From positions 363,501 through 427,500 of the forward strand of contig JABMCL010000991.1 of the NCBI GenBank assembly GCA_018857735.1: a stretch of DNA of 64,000 nt, written 5' to 3'. This document shows, in pieces, positions 12,164 through 24,235 of the stretch. The stretch's first letter is position 1. Each line of letters starts with the position of its first letter. The notes beneath the pieces were generated by a model that ran no database searches, was not told the DNA's origin, and was given only the letters and a program-made list of their open reading frames with translations. A program made the translations under genes and the position numbers. This DNA is from Alviniconcha marisindica (taxonomy: Eukaryota; Mollusca; Gastropoda; Provannidae).

Positions 12164-12605
12164 AATAATAAGAGACAGACAGACAGATAGCTAGACAGAC
12201 AGACAGACGTACACATTCTTCTTTAATTATTAAGATTCTCCAGCAAGTGGACCGTTAAATCGCTAACCCACAGAGCTTTAGGTGCTTTGTAACAACTCAA
12301 GCTCTAAAACTTTATTTCACAAGGAATGTAGTTTCGGTTCAATCAAACCCTGTCAAACAACTAGTCCTTGCTAATAAGCTACTGATGAGTAAAAATAAGA
12401 GAGATAAGATAAGAAGGATAAAGATACACATGGATAAAGATTTAAGCACGATTCGGCTTTTTTGTTGTTGCAAATCTGTCCCTGATGACAAACACAGCAA
12501 CACATCAAACAAGAATACAGTTAATCGTGCGGGGAAAAACGACTTAAAAACAAAACGAAAACTAATTTCTGTCAAAAAAAAAAAAACAGAAAAGAGAGAG
12601 AAACG
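12164..12605. other. No gene; short GACA run only
   Basis: (GACA)n at about 12174-12208; otherwise AT-rich sequence without recognisable coding or repeat signatures. Confidence 0.4.
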
Positions 12606-12925
<320 letters not shown>

Positions 12926-13100
12926 TGAACCTGCCTGAGTTCAGTGTCACCGAAGCGTGAAAAGCTCTACGTGTCTGAAGACACGACGCGAGATCTTGGG
13001 CAGTGCGAGAAAGGTCGCGGCCACTCTGCTCCCCGAGACAGCGTGAAGAGAAGCCACCAAAGAAAAGGAGGCGCAGTGCATTCACTCCCAAGTTCAGTAG

Positions 13101-13426
13101 GTTAGTAAACGTGGTGCTTAACGTCCACAGAAACCATAAGGCTCATCAGGGACGGGGAGAAAGGGGGAAGCGGGTATGGAGGTGGGGGAGAGGGAGATGG
13201 GAGATTATATACCTCTCGCTACACTGTCGCCACCAGAATGACTTCTGCATCAAGGTGGGCAGCGATGAGAGCCATTTTAATGTTTCGTAATTGAGAGGGA
13301 CAAAGTCACAAGACAGTGTCCGCAGACCACAACCTTTTTGAAGAGAAAGGAGAGCCGAAGCGGATTCGAACCGAGGTCCATCTGCTTACCAGCCTAACGC
13401 CTTACCGCTGGGCCAAATCGGCTCAC
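13101..13426 (-). mobile_element. SINE family A, full length
   Basis: Tail end GTTAGTAAACGTGGTGCTTA, body with GGTGGGCAGCGATGAGAGCC, and inverted head CGGATTCGAACCGAGG ... CCGCTGGGCCAAATCGG. Confidence 0.75.
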
Positions 13427-13473
13427 TTCCCAAGTTCAAACGATCATAAACCATATGTAGGTCAGACCCACCC

Positions 13474-13545
13474 GCTGCCGTGGCCCAGTGGTTTGCGCTT
13501 CGGGATGAGGTAGGCCACGGAGTAACAGATTCGAATCCCATCAAG
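13474..13545 (+). mobile_element. Another tRNA-like SINE head
   Basis: CCGTGGCCCAGTGGTTTGCG gives an A box and AGATTCGAATCCCATC a B box, 55 bases apart; sequence differs from families A and C. Family E-like sequence follows immediately, so this may be the true head of family E. Confidence 0.45.
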
Positions 13546-13679
13546 ATCACGAAATAAAAAGGTTCAAAAGAACGCTGTTTGTTCCTTCTCGATTCAAACG
13601 ATTTCGGTTTTATTGTGCTGACGTAAGCAATGTGGGCGGTTATAAAAGAAACGCCTGATATAATCGGAGCTCTCACATA
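13546..13679 (+). repeat. Dispersed repeat family E, internal piece
   Basis: CTCGATTCAAACGATTTCGG, TGACGTAAGCAA, CGCCTGATATAATCGGAG; follows a tRNA-like head. Confidence 0.55.
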
Positions 13680-13842
13680 GTTCAGGAGCTGTGTGAAAGT
13701 CGAGGTGGCCGTCCTGGGCTGTCCGTCCTAACGAGCCTTCTGGCTTCCGTGGACGTAAAGCTATATTGAACCACGCTTCGGCATTGGTCTCAGCTTGTCC
13801 CTAATATGTCAGCCGACATCCGAGGACATTAAGTATCACTTC
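13680..13842 (-). repeat. Dispersed repeat family D
   Basis: GTTCAGGAGCTGTGTGAAAG to CCGACATCCGAGGACATTAA, full unit in reverse. Confidence 0.7.
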
Positions 13843-13865
13843 ATCATCATCATCAATCGGAGTTC

Positions 13866-14184
13866 GTGAGCCGGGTTGGCCTAGCGGTAAGGCGTTAGGC
13901 CGGTAAGCAGGAGGACCTCGGTTCGATACCGCTTCGGCTCTCCCTTCTCTTCAAAAAAGGTTTGTGGACACTGTCTTGTGACTTTGTCCCTCACAATTAA
14001 CGAAACATTAAACTGGCGGCTCTCGTCGCTGCCCGTCTTAATGCAGCAGTCATTCTGGTGGTGGCAGCTAGTGTACCGACAGATATGTAACCTCCCTCTT
14101 CCCCCCACCTCCATACCCCCTTCTCCCCGTCCCTAATAAGCCTTGTGGTTTCTGTGGACGTTAAGCACCATGCTTACTTACCTA
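13866..14184 (+). mobile_element. SINE family A, full length
   Basis: Head TTGGCCTAGCGGTAAGGC with GGTTCGATACC, body with GAAACATTAAACTGGC, 3' module TTTCTGTGGACGTTAAGCAC and a CTTACTTACC tail. Confidence 0.75.
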
Positions 14185-14221
14185 ATCTGAGTTTTTCCTC
14201 CGGGGACATTCAGCCCCACGT

Positions 14222-14350
14222 GATAATAATAATAATAATAAGACATAACTTTTGTATAGCGCTATTCTCTGGTGCACACAAACTCACTGCGCTTTACAAC
14301 ATTCTCCAACATTTTCTAAGTTGCACAAACATATACTATTGACAACTACA
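14222..14350 (-). repeat. LINE/SINE tail-like segment
   Basis: (AAT)n at 14223-14240, then TTTTGTATAGCGCTATTCTC and CTCACTGCGCTTTACAACAT, resembling an inverted retroposon 3' terminus. Confidence 0.4.
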
Positions 14351-14353
14351 ATG

Positions 14354-14767
<414 letters not shown>

Positions 14768-15002
14768 AAAAAAGTACAGAGAAGCAGCAATATATAAAGA
14801 AAATTATCTAAATATATTACATAAAATGAAATATATAAAAAGAAAATATATAAAGATCAGTCTGAGTTCGGAGCTCAGGAGCTGTGCGACGGTCGAGGGG
14901 GGCGTGATCGTTGTCTAACGTTCGCGTGCACACACACAGGGTATGCGTGGCGAACCTTCAGACCAAATAAATGCTCCAGGCGGTAACTTGACACTGTTAT
15001 TG

Positions 15003-15045
15003 TAAGTAAGTAAGTAAACATGGTGCTTAGCTGCCACAGAAACAG
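15003..15045 (-). mobile_element. SINE family A 3' tail joined to a minisatellite
   Basis: (GTAA)n then AACATGGTGCTTAG and CCACAGAAAC, the inverted 3' end of family A. The rest of the SINE is missing and the 58-bp array starts immediately. Confidence 0.5.
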
Positions 15046-16265
15046 AACCCCTCCCTCTCACCTGACCAGTGTGGTACGTGTGTCCTGACTGCTGTGGCTG
15101 TGTCACACTACCCCTCCCTCTCACGTGACCAGTGTGGTACGTGTGTCCTGACTGCAGTGGCTCTGTCACGCTACCCCTCCCTCTCACCTCACCACTGTGG
15201 TGTGTCCTGACTGCAGTGGCTCTGTCACGCTACCCCTCCCTCTCACCTCACCACTGTGGTGTGTCCCGACTGCTGTGGCTCTGTCACGCTACCCCTTCCT
15301 CTCACCTGACCAGTGTGGTACGTGTGTCCTGACTGCTGTGGCTTTGTCACACTACCCCTCCCTCTCACCTGACCAGCGTGGTGTGTCCTGACTGCAGTGG
15401 CTCTGTCACGCTACCCCTCCCTCTCACCTCACCACTGTGGTACGTGGTCCTGACTGCAGTGGCCCTGTCGCGCTACCCCTCCTTCTCACCTGACCAGCGT
15501 GGTGTGTCCTGACTGCTGTGGCTGTGTCACACTACCCCTCCCTCTCACCTCACCAGTGTGGTGTGTCCTGACTGCTGTGGCTCTGTCACGCTACCCCTCC
15601 CTCTCACCTCACCACTGTGATGTGTCCTGAATGCTGTGGCTCTGTCACGCTACCCCTCCCTCTCACCTGACCAGCGTGGTGTGTCCTGACTGCAGTGGCT
15701 CTGTCACGCTACCCCTCCCTCTCACCTCACCACTGTGGTACGTGTGTCCTGACTGCAGTGGCTCTGTCACGCTACCCCTCCTTCTCACCTGACCAGCGCG
15801 GTGTGTCCTGAATGCTGTGGCTCTGTCACGCTACCCCTCCCTCTCACCTCACCAGTGTGGTGTGTCCTGACTGCTGTGGCTCTGTCACGCTACCCCTCCC
15901 TCTCACCTCACCAGTGTGGTGTGTCCTGACTGCTGTGGCTCTGTCACGCTACCCCTCCCTCTCACCTCACCACTGTGATGTGTCCTGAATGCTGTGGCTC
16001 TGTCACGCTACCCCTCCCTCTCACCTGGCCAGCGTGGTGTGTCCTGACTGCTGTGGCCCTGTCACGCTACCCCTCCCTCTCACCTCACCAGTGTGGTGTG
16101 TCCTGACTGCTGTGGCTCTGTCACGCTACCCCTCCCTCTCACCTCACCACTGTGATGTGTCCTGAATGCTGTGGCTCTGTCACGCTACCCCTCCCTCTCA
16201 CCTGGCCAGCGTGGTGTGTCCTGACTGCAGTTGCTCTGTCACGCTACCCCTCCCTCTCACTGCAG
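15046..16265 (+). repeat. About 58-bp minisatellite, about 21 copies
   Basis: Unit CTGACTGCTGTGGCTCTGTC, ACGCTACCCCTCCCTCTCAC, CTCACCACTGTGGTGTGTC with length variants (TACGTG insertion). Starts directly at a truncated SINE family A tail. Confidence 0.95.
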
Positions 16266-16750
16266 TCCGTCCGGCCCACGATGACGCTGACCAGACTTGA
16301 TTTCCACTCACAATCGCAACTTTTCCTTAGTACACGACTGTGCACACTGACTCTTGCGAAACGGAAGTCACAGATCTATTAGTATTACTCTCGGCAGATT
16401 CAACCCGCTGCCGTTTATCCTCAGTGACTGACTGACATACTCAAACAATCATGTCGTGTACTCCCCCCCCCCCCCCCCCCCTCCCCCCCCCCCCCCTCCC
16501 CCCCACCTCCCCCCTTCCTCTCCACACATCCCAACCACTCTTGGCCCTTTCCGTGAGTCACGTAGGCCGACGGCACGTTTCCGGCAACCGTCTGAATTAT
16601 TTGCTCGCACCTATCACAGTATTGATTGTTAGATAAGCAGAGCTGCTGAAGAACATCTCCGTCACTACTTGGCCGACCGAACACAGCTGCACAGCGGCAT
16701 TTAAAGGAAATCGCCTTCTCAAAACATCTTCAGCCTGTCCCATTAAAGCT

Positions 16751-16788
<38 letters not shown>

Positions 16789-16970
16789 CGAACTGATCAG
16801 ATGTTCTGCTGCTTCATTAGCTCATAATATGCCCACCGTATGCTCATAATATGTAACTGAACGATGCACGGCATGTGTTCATCTGGCGCTGTGAGCACGC
16901 TATGTTTTGTCAGTGTGGAAATTCTCACGTATAACGTTTCACTCACACTCATTCGTGAGTATACTATGTA
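16266..16970. other. Unassigned stretch with poly-C and (CT)n
   Basis: C-rich tract at 16464-16512 and (CT)18 at 16751-16786. ATAATATGCCCACCGTATGC-type direct repeat near 16828. No gene seen. Confidence 0.5.
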
Positions 16971-17097
16971 TATATATATATATATATATATAAGTAATGC
17001 CTGTAATTTGATATCTATTTACCAGTAGCTTAGCAAGGACTAGTTAGTTTTTCGACTGAACTTAACTACAATCCTTGTAAATAAGTTTCGAGTTCGA

Positions 17098-17149
<52 letters not shown>

Positions 17150-17302
17150 CTGACAATAAAAGAAAAACAACGTGTATAATATAACAGAGAAGTTAAAAGA
17201 AACGACAAGTTGGCTTAAAGTTTTCCGAAATTTAACTGCTTTCCTCGGGGGCTTGTTTCTTGCCATACTTATGTATAAACCGCGCGCGCGCGTGCACACT
17301 GA

Positions 17303-17335
<33 letters not shown>

Positions 17336-17428
17336 TCTCTCTCTCTCTCTCTCACACTCTTTCTCACACTCCGAACACCGCTTTCCGGCACCTGCCTCCT
17401 GAAGGAAGTATGTCTCTTTCTCTCTTTA

Positions 17429-17487
<59 letters not shown>

Positions 17488-17585
17488 CTACTCTCTCTCT
17501 TCCCCTCCACACACACACTTCTTCTCTACTCACACACTCTCTCTCTCTCTCCCACGCACGCACGCGCGCACACACACACATTCTC

Positions 17586-17616
<31 letters not shown>

Positions 17617-17866
17617 TCTCTCTCTCACACACACACACGCACGCACGCACACACACACACAACACACTCTCTCTCTCTCTCACACACAAAACACACACAC
17701 ACTCCTCACGCACGCACTGACGCGCGCGGCCGCGCACACACACACACACACACACACTTTCTCTCTCTCTCTCTCTCTTCTACTCTCTCACCAGCACGCA
17801 CGCACGCACGCACGCACACACACACCTCCTCTCTCTCTCACGCACGCACGCACGCCACACACACAC

Positions 17867-17942
<76 letters not shown>

Positions 17943-17975
17943 CACACCCACACACACACCCACACACACCAAGAG
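16971..17975. repeat. TA, CT, CA and CACG microsatellite cluster
   Basis: (TA)n at 16971-16993, (CT)n at 17099-17138, then from 17301 to 17972 a patchwork of CTCTCT, CACACA and CGCACGCACGCA blocks. No non-repetitive coding frame. Confidence 0.9.
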
Positions 17976-18119
17976 CGAACACTTGGCTGCTCTCAAAGCG
18001 TGGCAGGGAAGGAAACGCGGCAGTGACCCATTTTCTTTTTTTCTCTCTCGCTGCTGTCTGCATTTGCACAGGATGTACGTTCTTTCGCTGCCACAGATGT
18101 AGGCCAAACACACATCCCG

Positions 18120-18235
18120 CCCCCCCCCCCCCAACCCCATGCGGCCAATAAAGGCGATGAGTGGGGGCGGGGGAGGGTGAGGGGGCGGAGGGAGGGGGGG
18201 GGGAGGAGGCAGAGGAGGAGGGGGGTAGGATGTGG
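18120..18235. repeat. Poly-C then G-rich tract
   Basis: C-run at 18120-18133, then GGGGGCGGGGGAGGGTGAGG-type sequence; G-quadruplex potential on the plus strand. Confidence 0.7.
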
Positions 18236-18450
18236 AGATTTATTTGATTTTTTATTTAAAAAATTATTCAGCCAAATGCACGGCAGCGCAGTTGTAATGA
18301 CGCTGTTCGGCGTATGATGTAAGCTTTTGTATTATTTCACTGATCTCATTTTATTGCGTAGCTCATGTTTACAGCAGAGTTTTTTTGTTTTGTTTTTGTA
18401 ACACAGTTTGTTTTGTTTTTTTGTTTTTTTAAAATCTGGTGCGTGAAACT

Positions 18451-18451
<1 letters not shown>

Positions 18452-18525
<74 letters not shown>

Positions 18526-18562
18526 CGTACTACAGCACCGCGTAAATGAATGAGTTTGTTTA

Positions 18563-18642
<80 letters not shown>

Positions 18643-18682
18643 TACTACAGCACCGCGTAAATGAATGAGTTTGTTTAATAAG
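18452..18682. repeat. Duplicated (GA)n plus 42-bp spacer
   Basis: Two GA arrays (18452-18523, 18567-18640), each followed by GCGTACTACAGCACCGCGTA and AATGAATGAGTTTGTTTAAT, so the array and spacer duplicated together. Confidence 0.85.
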
Positions 18683-18789
18683 TACCTTTTTACACGTGTA
18701 TTTTCAGCAACTGTTCCTTGGGTTTTAATACTGCTGCAATATTGTCTACTGTGATGTGGTATTATATATATATGTTTAGCTACGTATTT

Positions 18790-18895
18790 CATTTCTCTGA
18801 TGAAATAACAAAGTAACCTTGAATCTTGACCACATATTCTCGTATAATCTCTAATAAAGTAATCCTGAATCTTGACCACACATTCTCGTATAATC
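18790..18895. repeat. Tandem pair of a retroposon-tail-like segment
   Basis: AAGTAACCTTGAATCTTGAC and AAGTAATCCTGAATCTTGAC, each followed by CACA-ATTCTCGTATAATC. A related sequence in reverse occurs near 57060. Confidence 0.5.
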
Positions 18896-18980
18896 AGTGT
18901 GATGTTTGGAACGGTTCGCCACGGTTCTACTATTGGCGAATTCGGATTAACTGTACATGAAAACTATCGTTTGGCGGGAG

Positions 18981-19248
18981 CTGCCACAAGTATCATTTTT
19001 GTCGCCATAAAAGTTTTGTCCCGACAAACACGTGTTTGTCGCGACAAAAGTATGTCTGTCACGACAAAATTCTGTTTGTCGTGACAAATATTTGTCGCGA
19101 CAAAAGTTTTGTTGCGACAAACATACTTTTGTCGCGACAAACGTTTTGTTGCGACAAACAGACTTTTGTCGCGACAAGCACATTCTCGTTGCGACAAAAG
19201 ACGTGTTTGGTCATGACAAACACGTGTGTGTCGCGACACTATTACTAT
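18981..19248. repeat. Palindromic TTTGTCGCGACAAA array, one end preserved
   Basis: It begins CTGCCACAAGTATCATTTTT, the same terminus as the 45.2-45.6 kb element, and continues with about 12 near-perfect palindromic units (TTTTGTCGCGACAAACA, TTTTGTTGCGACAAACA). It stops at GTCGCGACACTATTA, where a family D copy begins, so the second terminus is missing or was replaced. Each unit could form a hairpin or cruciform. Confidence 0.6.
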
Positions 19249-19249
19249 T

Positions 19250-19735
19250 AGGGACTGGAAGCCCAGGGCGGCCACCTAGACTCTCACACAGCTCTTGAAC
19301 TATGAGTATGAGCTCTTCGTTTCAGTGTTGCTTTACGTCCACAGAGACCGCACGTGCTGTTAGAGACGTGGAGCCCAGGACGGCCACCACGACTTTCACA
19401 CAGCTCCTGAGCTCTTCGTTTCAGTGTTGCTTTACGTCCACAGAGACTGCACGTGCTGTTAGAGACGTGGAGCCCAGGACGGCCACCACGTCTTTCACAC
19501 TGCTCCTGAACTCTGTTCTCTAATGTTGCTTTACGTCCACAGAGACCGTATGGACTACTACTTTACTAGGGACGGGGAGCCCAGGACGGCCACCTCGACT
19601 TTCACACAGCTCCTGAGCTCTGTTCTCTAATGTTGCTTTACGTCCACAGAGACCGTATGGACTACTACTTTATTAGGGATGATGAGCCCAGGACGGCCAC
19701 CTCGACTCTCACACAGCTCCTGAGTCACACTCCGA
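19250..19735 (+). repeat. Tandem run of five family D-like units
   Basis: Units of about 90-105 bases, each with TTGCTTTACGTCCACAGAGA, GGAGCCCAGGACGGCCACC and CACACAGCTCCTGAGCTCT. These lack the TTGACATATTAGGGACAAGC half of the longer family D copies. Confidence 0.7.
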
Positions 19736-20060
19736 GCATCGCTTTCCGGCACCTTCCTCCAAACTCTGCCAGATTTAGTTACGCCACTGAAGGGGCACTC
19801 TTTATCTCCGCGCAGCTGTCCACAGACCTGTCCAGCGACGCGGTCAGCGCCCTCGAAAGACTGAAAGCTGTAGAAGCAACACGGCCAAAGTCACGCGCAG
19901 GTAAACTGTGGACGTCATCCATCCAGGTAAAAAAGGAAAAGAGTTCGTCTCGATTCAAACATTCGTTATTTGACTGGCGTAAGCAACGGGTCATTAATCA
20001 AACAAACGTCTGATATAATTTGAGTCTGTACAAACTTATACGTTTGACACCAACAAAAGA
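19728..20060 (+). repeat. Dispersed repeat family E
   Basis: CACACTCCGAGCATCGCTTT, GATTTAGTTACGCCACTGAA, ATCTCCGCGCAGCTGTCC, then TCTCGATTCAAAC, GGCGTAAGCAAC and CGTCTGATATAATTTGAG. Confidence 0.6.
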
Positions 20061-20360
20061 AAAAAGAAGAAAGAAAAAAAAAGTTAGCTGAGTTTCTGAC
20101 CTAGTAGCGTAACTAAATGCTGGTTGAAGAAATCGAAATTGTGGATGTTCTTATTACTCTGAGCTCTTCTGTTTGAATGTTGCTTTACGTCCACATGCAC
20201 GGACGGACTATCAGGGACAGGGAGCCCAGGACGCCGACACCGACTTTCACACAGCTCTGATTTATTTATATATATTCCAACGAGGCTGGGAGACTGCAGA
20301 GATGCGGATATTCGGATTATTGCCCTCATCTGACAGAAGACCACCAGTCCCTGAGGAAAT

Positions 20361-20634
20361 AGTAAACATGGTGCTAACGTCCACAGAACATAGGCTTACT
20401 GGGACGGGGGAATGGGGGAAGGGGTATGGAGTGGGGGAAGAGGGGAGTATATACCTTCGCTACCTTCACCACCAGAAGATCCTGCTTAAGATGGGCCGAT
20501 GAGAGCCATTTAATGTCATTATGTGGGACAAAGTCACAAGACAGTCCACAACCACAATTGTCAAGAAAGGAGAGCGAAGTTGTATCAGACTCAACGTGGT
20601 CCTTCGCACTACGCCTACGCTGCCAAACCGCTCC
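20361..20634 (-). mobile_element. SINE family A, copy riddled with small deletions
   Basis: Recognisable throughout (AACATGGTGCTAACGTCC, ATGAGAGCCATTTAATG, CAAACCG) but missing single bases or short runs at many places compared with the other copies. Part of the first unit of the 2.0-kb duplication. Confidence 0.65.
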
Positions 20635-21097
20635 TTCATTGACGGGATCTGAAATCCAAACAACATCGTATCTGGATCCTACCATTGATGATTTTTCTTG
20701 GGAAATGACCATGTTGTCGCGGCCGAACCGACACAGTCTTAATTTCTAGACTGAGAACCGGCTCTCTTCATTGACGGGATTCTAAAATCCAAGTACCAAA
20801 CAACATCGTATCTGGATCCTACCATTGACGATTTTTCTTGGGAAATGACCACGTTGTCGCGGCCGAACCGACACGGTCTTAATTTCTAGACTGAGAACGC
20901 GGCGTCTGTGAAGATAGTGTTCCGAGTGCTGAGTGTGACGGGACTTAATGCATGGGGGGAAAAGCTCAGTTCAATACTTAGCCTTTCAGGTTCGCCTGTC
21001 GGCAATACATGAGGTGTAAAAAAGAAAAGAAAAGATCAGCCTGTTGAGAGAGAGAGAGAGGAGAGGAGAAAGAGAGAGAGAGAGAGGGACAGAATTG

Positions 21098-21610
21098 AAG
21101 TAATAATAATAATACTTGAGACCTAACCCGCACAGGCCCTAATGAACTACAAGTTCTTACAAATGCATGTCAAAATTCAATGCATACATCATTGACATGT
21201 CAACACGCACGCACACGCACTGCGCTTGCGAACACACACACACACACACCAGTCGCATATCAGGGCAACGAGACTGAAGAAATGGTTAAAAAGAGAACAG
21301 TTTTCATGTCGATTTGAAAGAGCTGACAGAGGTAGAATGGCTGACAGAAACAGGGAGTTGGTTCCAGAGAACTGGAGCTGGTAAGAGAAAGAGCGCTGAC
21401 CAAGGAGTGGAACAGTTTCTACCTTTCTTTAATCGAGCAGCAGGAGCTGTAAAGGTGAAGAAGTCTGAAAGCAGATGGGAGCCTGAGAGAAGATGATCTT
21501 AAGCGCAAAGCAAAGACAATTTGTATTTGATCCTCTGCTCGATAGGTAGCCAGTGTGAGATATGAAGCATAGGAGTGACGTGGGCAGATCCTTGTTTGGC
21601 GAAGAAAGCG
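21098..21610 (-). mobile_element. Degraded copy of the same LINE 3' end
   Basis: The same LINE tail as the 23.1-23.7 kb copy: an (AAT)n run, then CTAACCCGCACAGG and the segment encoding the RT C-terminus, but with many small deletions and one large missing block. It belongs to the first unit of a 2.0-kb tandem duplication. Confidence 0.65.
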
Positions 21611-22344
21611 GCTATTGCAAGACTTGATGCGCGCGTATCATAAGCGGGCGCACGTACTTTTTAACACGGCGGCGTGTCAAAATAGGATCGCATCAAAAAG
21701 AGGACCGAATACCTCGTCCTATCGCGTAGCCGAAACGAAGTCATTTGCGTAGTTTGTGTAATGCAAGCGTAGATGCGTAGTTTGGGGTTAAATGTGGAAA
21801 ATTTTTAGCCAAATTGGTAGACTAAACAGGTCTTTGCATATGAAAAATGAAAACTGGCAACCCGCCCAAACACGCGGTAAACAGGACGATAGGGAAAAAA
21901 AAAAAGAGTTCCGTCTCGATTCAAACGAGTTTGGGTTTTTTTTGAGTGGGAAGCAACTGGTATTATCAAACAAAAGGAATAATTTGAGTCGTTTGAACAA
22001 ATTACTACGTTTTAGCACCAACAAAAAAAAAAAAAGAAGAAAGAAAAAAAAAAACCCGCCCCTTTTTGAAGTTTTCGGACCCCAGGCGAAACTAATCGGG
22101 AGGGGGAAGGAAGGATGTCCAAACCCGTTTGGAGTGTTTCTGAGTTTTGACTCTTGAGCTCTTTGTTTGAAGTTGCTTCGTCCACAGACGGCGGGCCCCA
22201 GGGGAAGGGAGCCCAGGACGCCGACACCCACTTTCCCAACCTGATTTTTTTTATATATTATTCCAACGAGGTTGGGGGGCGGCAGATGCGGGGTAATTTG
22301 GATTTTGCCCCCATCCACAGAGATGACCGACCCCGACAAGGGAA

Positions 22345-22643
22345 AGTAAGTAAACATGGTTTTAACGTCCCCAGAAACCATAATTTATAACGGGGGGAAG
22401 GGGAAGGGGGGTTTGGGGGTGGGGGAAGAGGGAGAGAATACACCTATCGCTACGCTGTCACACCAGAATGACCTGCATTAAAATGGGCAGCGATGAGAGC
22501 CATTTTAATGTTTCATTAATGTGAGAGACAAAGTCACAAGACGTGTCCACAGACCACAATTTTTGAAGAGAAAGGAGAGCCGAAGCGGTATCGAACCGAG
22601 GTCCTTCCGTTTTCCAGCCTACCCTAGGGCCAAAGGCCCCTTA
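22345..22643 (-). mobile_element. SINE family A, second duplicated copy
   Basis: Counterpart of the 20.4-kb copy at an offset of 2.0 kb. Body better preserved (GGGCAGCGATGAGAGCCATT, GGTATCGAACCGAGG), with the tRNA-like head partly lost (CCTAGGGCCAAAGG). Confidence 0.65.
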
Positions 22644-23058
22644 ACGGGTTCTGAAAAAAACCTCGTATCTGGATCCTACCATTGATGATTTTTCTTTGGG
22701 AAAAAGACCATGTTGTCGCGGCCCAACCGACACAGTCTTAATTTCTAGACTGAGAACCGGTTCTTTTTGACGGGATTTTAAAATCCAAGTACCAAAAAAC
22801 ATCGATTGGGTCCTACCATTGACGATTTTTTTTGGGAAAAGACCACGTTGTCGCGGCCGAACCGACACGGTCTTAATTTCTAGACTGAGAACGCGGCGTC
22901 TGTGAAGATAGTGTTCCGAGTGCTGAGTGTGAACGGGACTTAATGCATGGGGGGAAAAGCGTGCAGTTCAATACTTAGCCTGTTCAGGTTCGCCTGTCGG
23001 CAATAGGCATAAACAGAAGGTGTAAAAAAGAAAGAAAAAAGAAAAAAAAGATCAGCCT

Positions 23059-23109
<51 letters not shown>

Positions 23110-23117
23110 AGAATATT

Positions 23118-23700
23118 TAATAATAATAATGAATACTTAGAGCACCTAACCCGCACAGGCCCTAATGCCTACAAGTTCTTTACAAATGCATGTCAAAATT
23201 CAATGCATACATCATGAATGCACACACGCACGCACACGCACGCGCGCGAACACACACACACACACACACCAGTCGCATATCAGGGCAACGAGACTGAAGA
23301 AATGGTTTTTAAAAAGAGAACAGTTTTCATGTCAGATTTGAAAGAGCTGACAGAGGTAGAATGGCTGACAGAAACAGGGAGTTGGTTCCAGAGAACTGGA
23401 GCCTGGTAAGAGAAAGAGCGCTGACCACAGGACTTTGTTCGGAACGATGGTATTCTGAACACTTGGGTGTCTGTAGAAGAGTGGAGCTGCCAGGAAGGAG
23501 TGTAAAGGTGAAGAAGTTCTGAAAGGCAGATGGGAGCCTGATGAGAAATGATCTTAAGGCAAAGCAAAGACAATTTGTATTTGATCCTCTGCTCGATAGG
23601 TAGCCAGTGTAGAGAATGAAGCATAGGAGTGACGTGGGCAGATCCGGTTGTTTTGAAATGGAGCGAGAGAGGAGAGATTGACTGAACTTTCAATACTCAA
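23118..23700 (-). mobile_element. 5'-truncated LINE, RT C-terminal end plus 3' tail
   Basis: The minus strand at 23280-23693 encodes HVTPMLHSLHWLPIEQRIKY, APVLWNQLPVSVSHSTSVSS and FKSDMKTVLFLKT. LHWLP--RI-YK, -LWN-LP and SFKS-LKT-LF are typical of the C-terminal end of CR1/L2/Rex-type LINE ORF2. It ends at an (AAT)n run at 23118-23132, read as the 3' tail. An interrupted copy lies about 2 kb upstream. Confidence 0.75.
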
Positions 23701-23869
23701 GGAAAATATAAAAATATATATATCTATATCTATCTATCTTATCTATTATATATATATATAAATATATACATACATACATATATTGGCTCTACTAGTATAA
23801 ACTTGCATAGATCATTAGATGGATGTTTACTTTTGTTGTTATTTTTAACAAGGACTAGGCTTCTGCCTA

Positions 23870-23917
<48 letters not shown>

Positions 23918-23920
23918 ATG
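23701..23920. repeat. TA-rich microsatellites
   Basis: TATATATCTATC-type repeats at 23706-23775 and (TA)n at 23876-23912. Confidence 0.85.
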
Positions 23921-24235
23921 GGAGTGGGTGAGGCTAGTGCGGGGGGAGCACAACTCAGAGACCGAGATGAACTCTTTGCGAACAGTTTGTTTGGTCTTAC
24001 AGTCATGTTTTTTATTTATCGAGTTTTAGTCAGCTGGTATTCTAAGAATCGTTGTGTGAACCATGTTTTTATCCACGTTCAGTTGCAACAAATAAACCCC
24101 CAAGGAAGGCAGTTGCCGAAAATTTGGGAATTTTAATTTTTATGGCAACTTGTTGTTTTTCTTTGACCACAAGATTAAAAAAAGCCTAATCCTGCCAGAA
24201 AAACACACACCTCGCTACAATATAAACATGGTATA
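23921..24235. other. No feature recognised
   Basis: AT-rich, non-repetitive, no coding or retroposon signature. Confidence 0.4.

Larger units (their letters stand above)
19910..21610 (+). repeat. 2.0-kb tandem duplication, unit 1
   Basis: Order: family E end, family D piece, SINE A (minus), two copies of a 120-bp segment (GATCCTACCATTGATGATTT, GTTGTCGCGGCCGAACCGAC), GA run, LINE tail. The same order recurs 1998 to 2020 bases downstream. This unit has lost many single bases relative to consensus repeats. Confidence 0.8.
21880..23700 (+). repeat. 2.0-kb tandem duplication, unit 2
   Basis: Second unit, with the fuller LINE end but substituted homopolymers elsewhere (TTTTTTTT runs, AAAAAAACC). 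The two internal 120-bp copies are at about 22640-22760 and 22775-22895. Confidence 0.8.
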
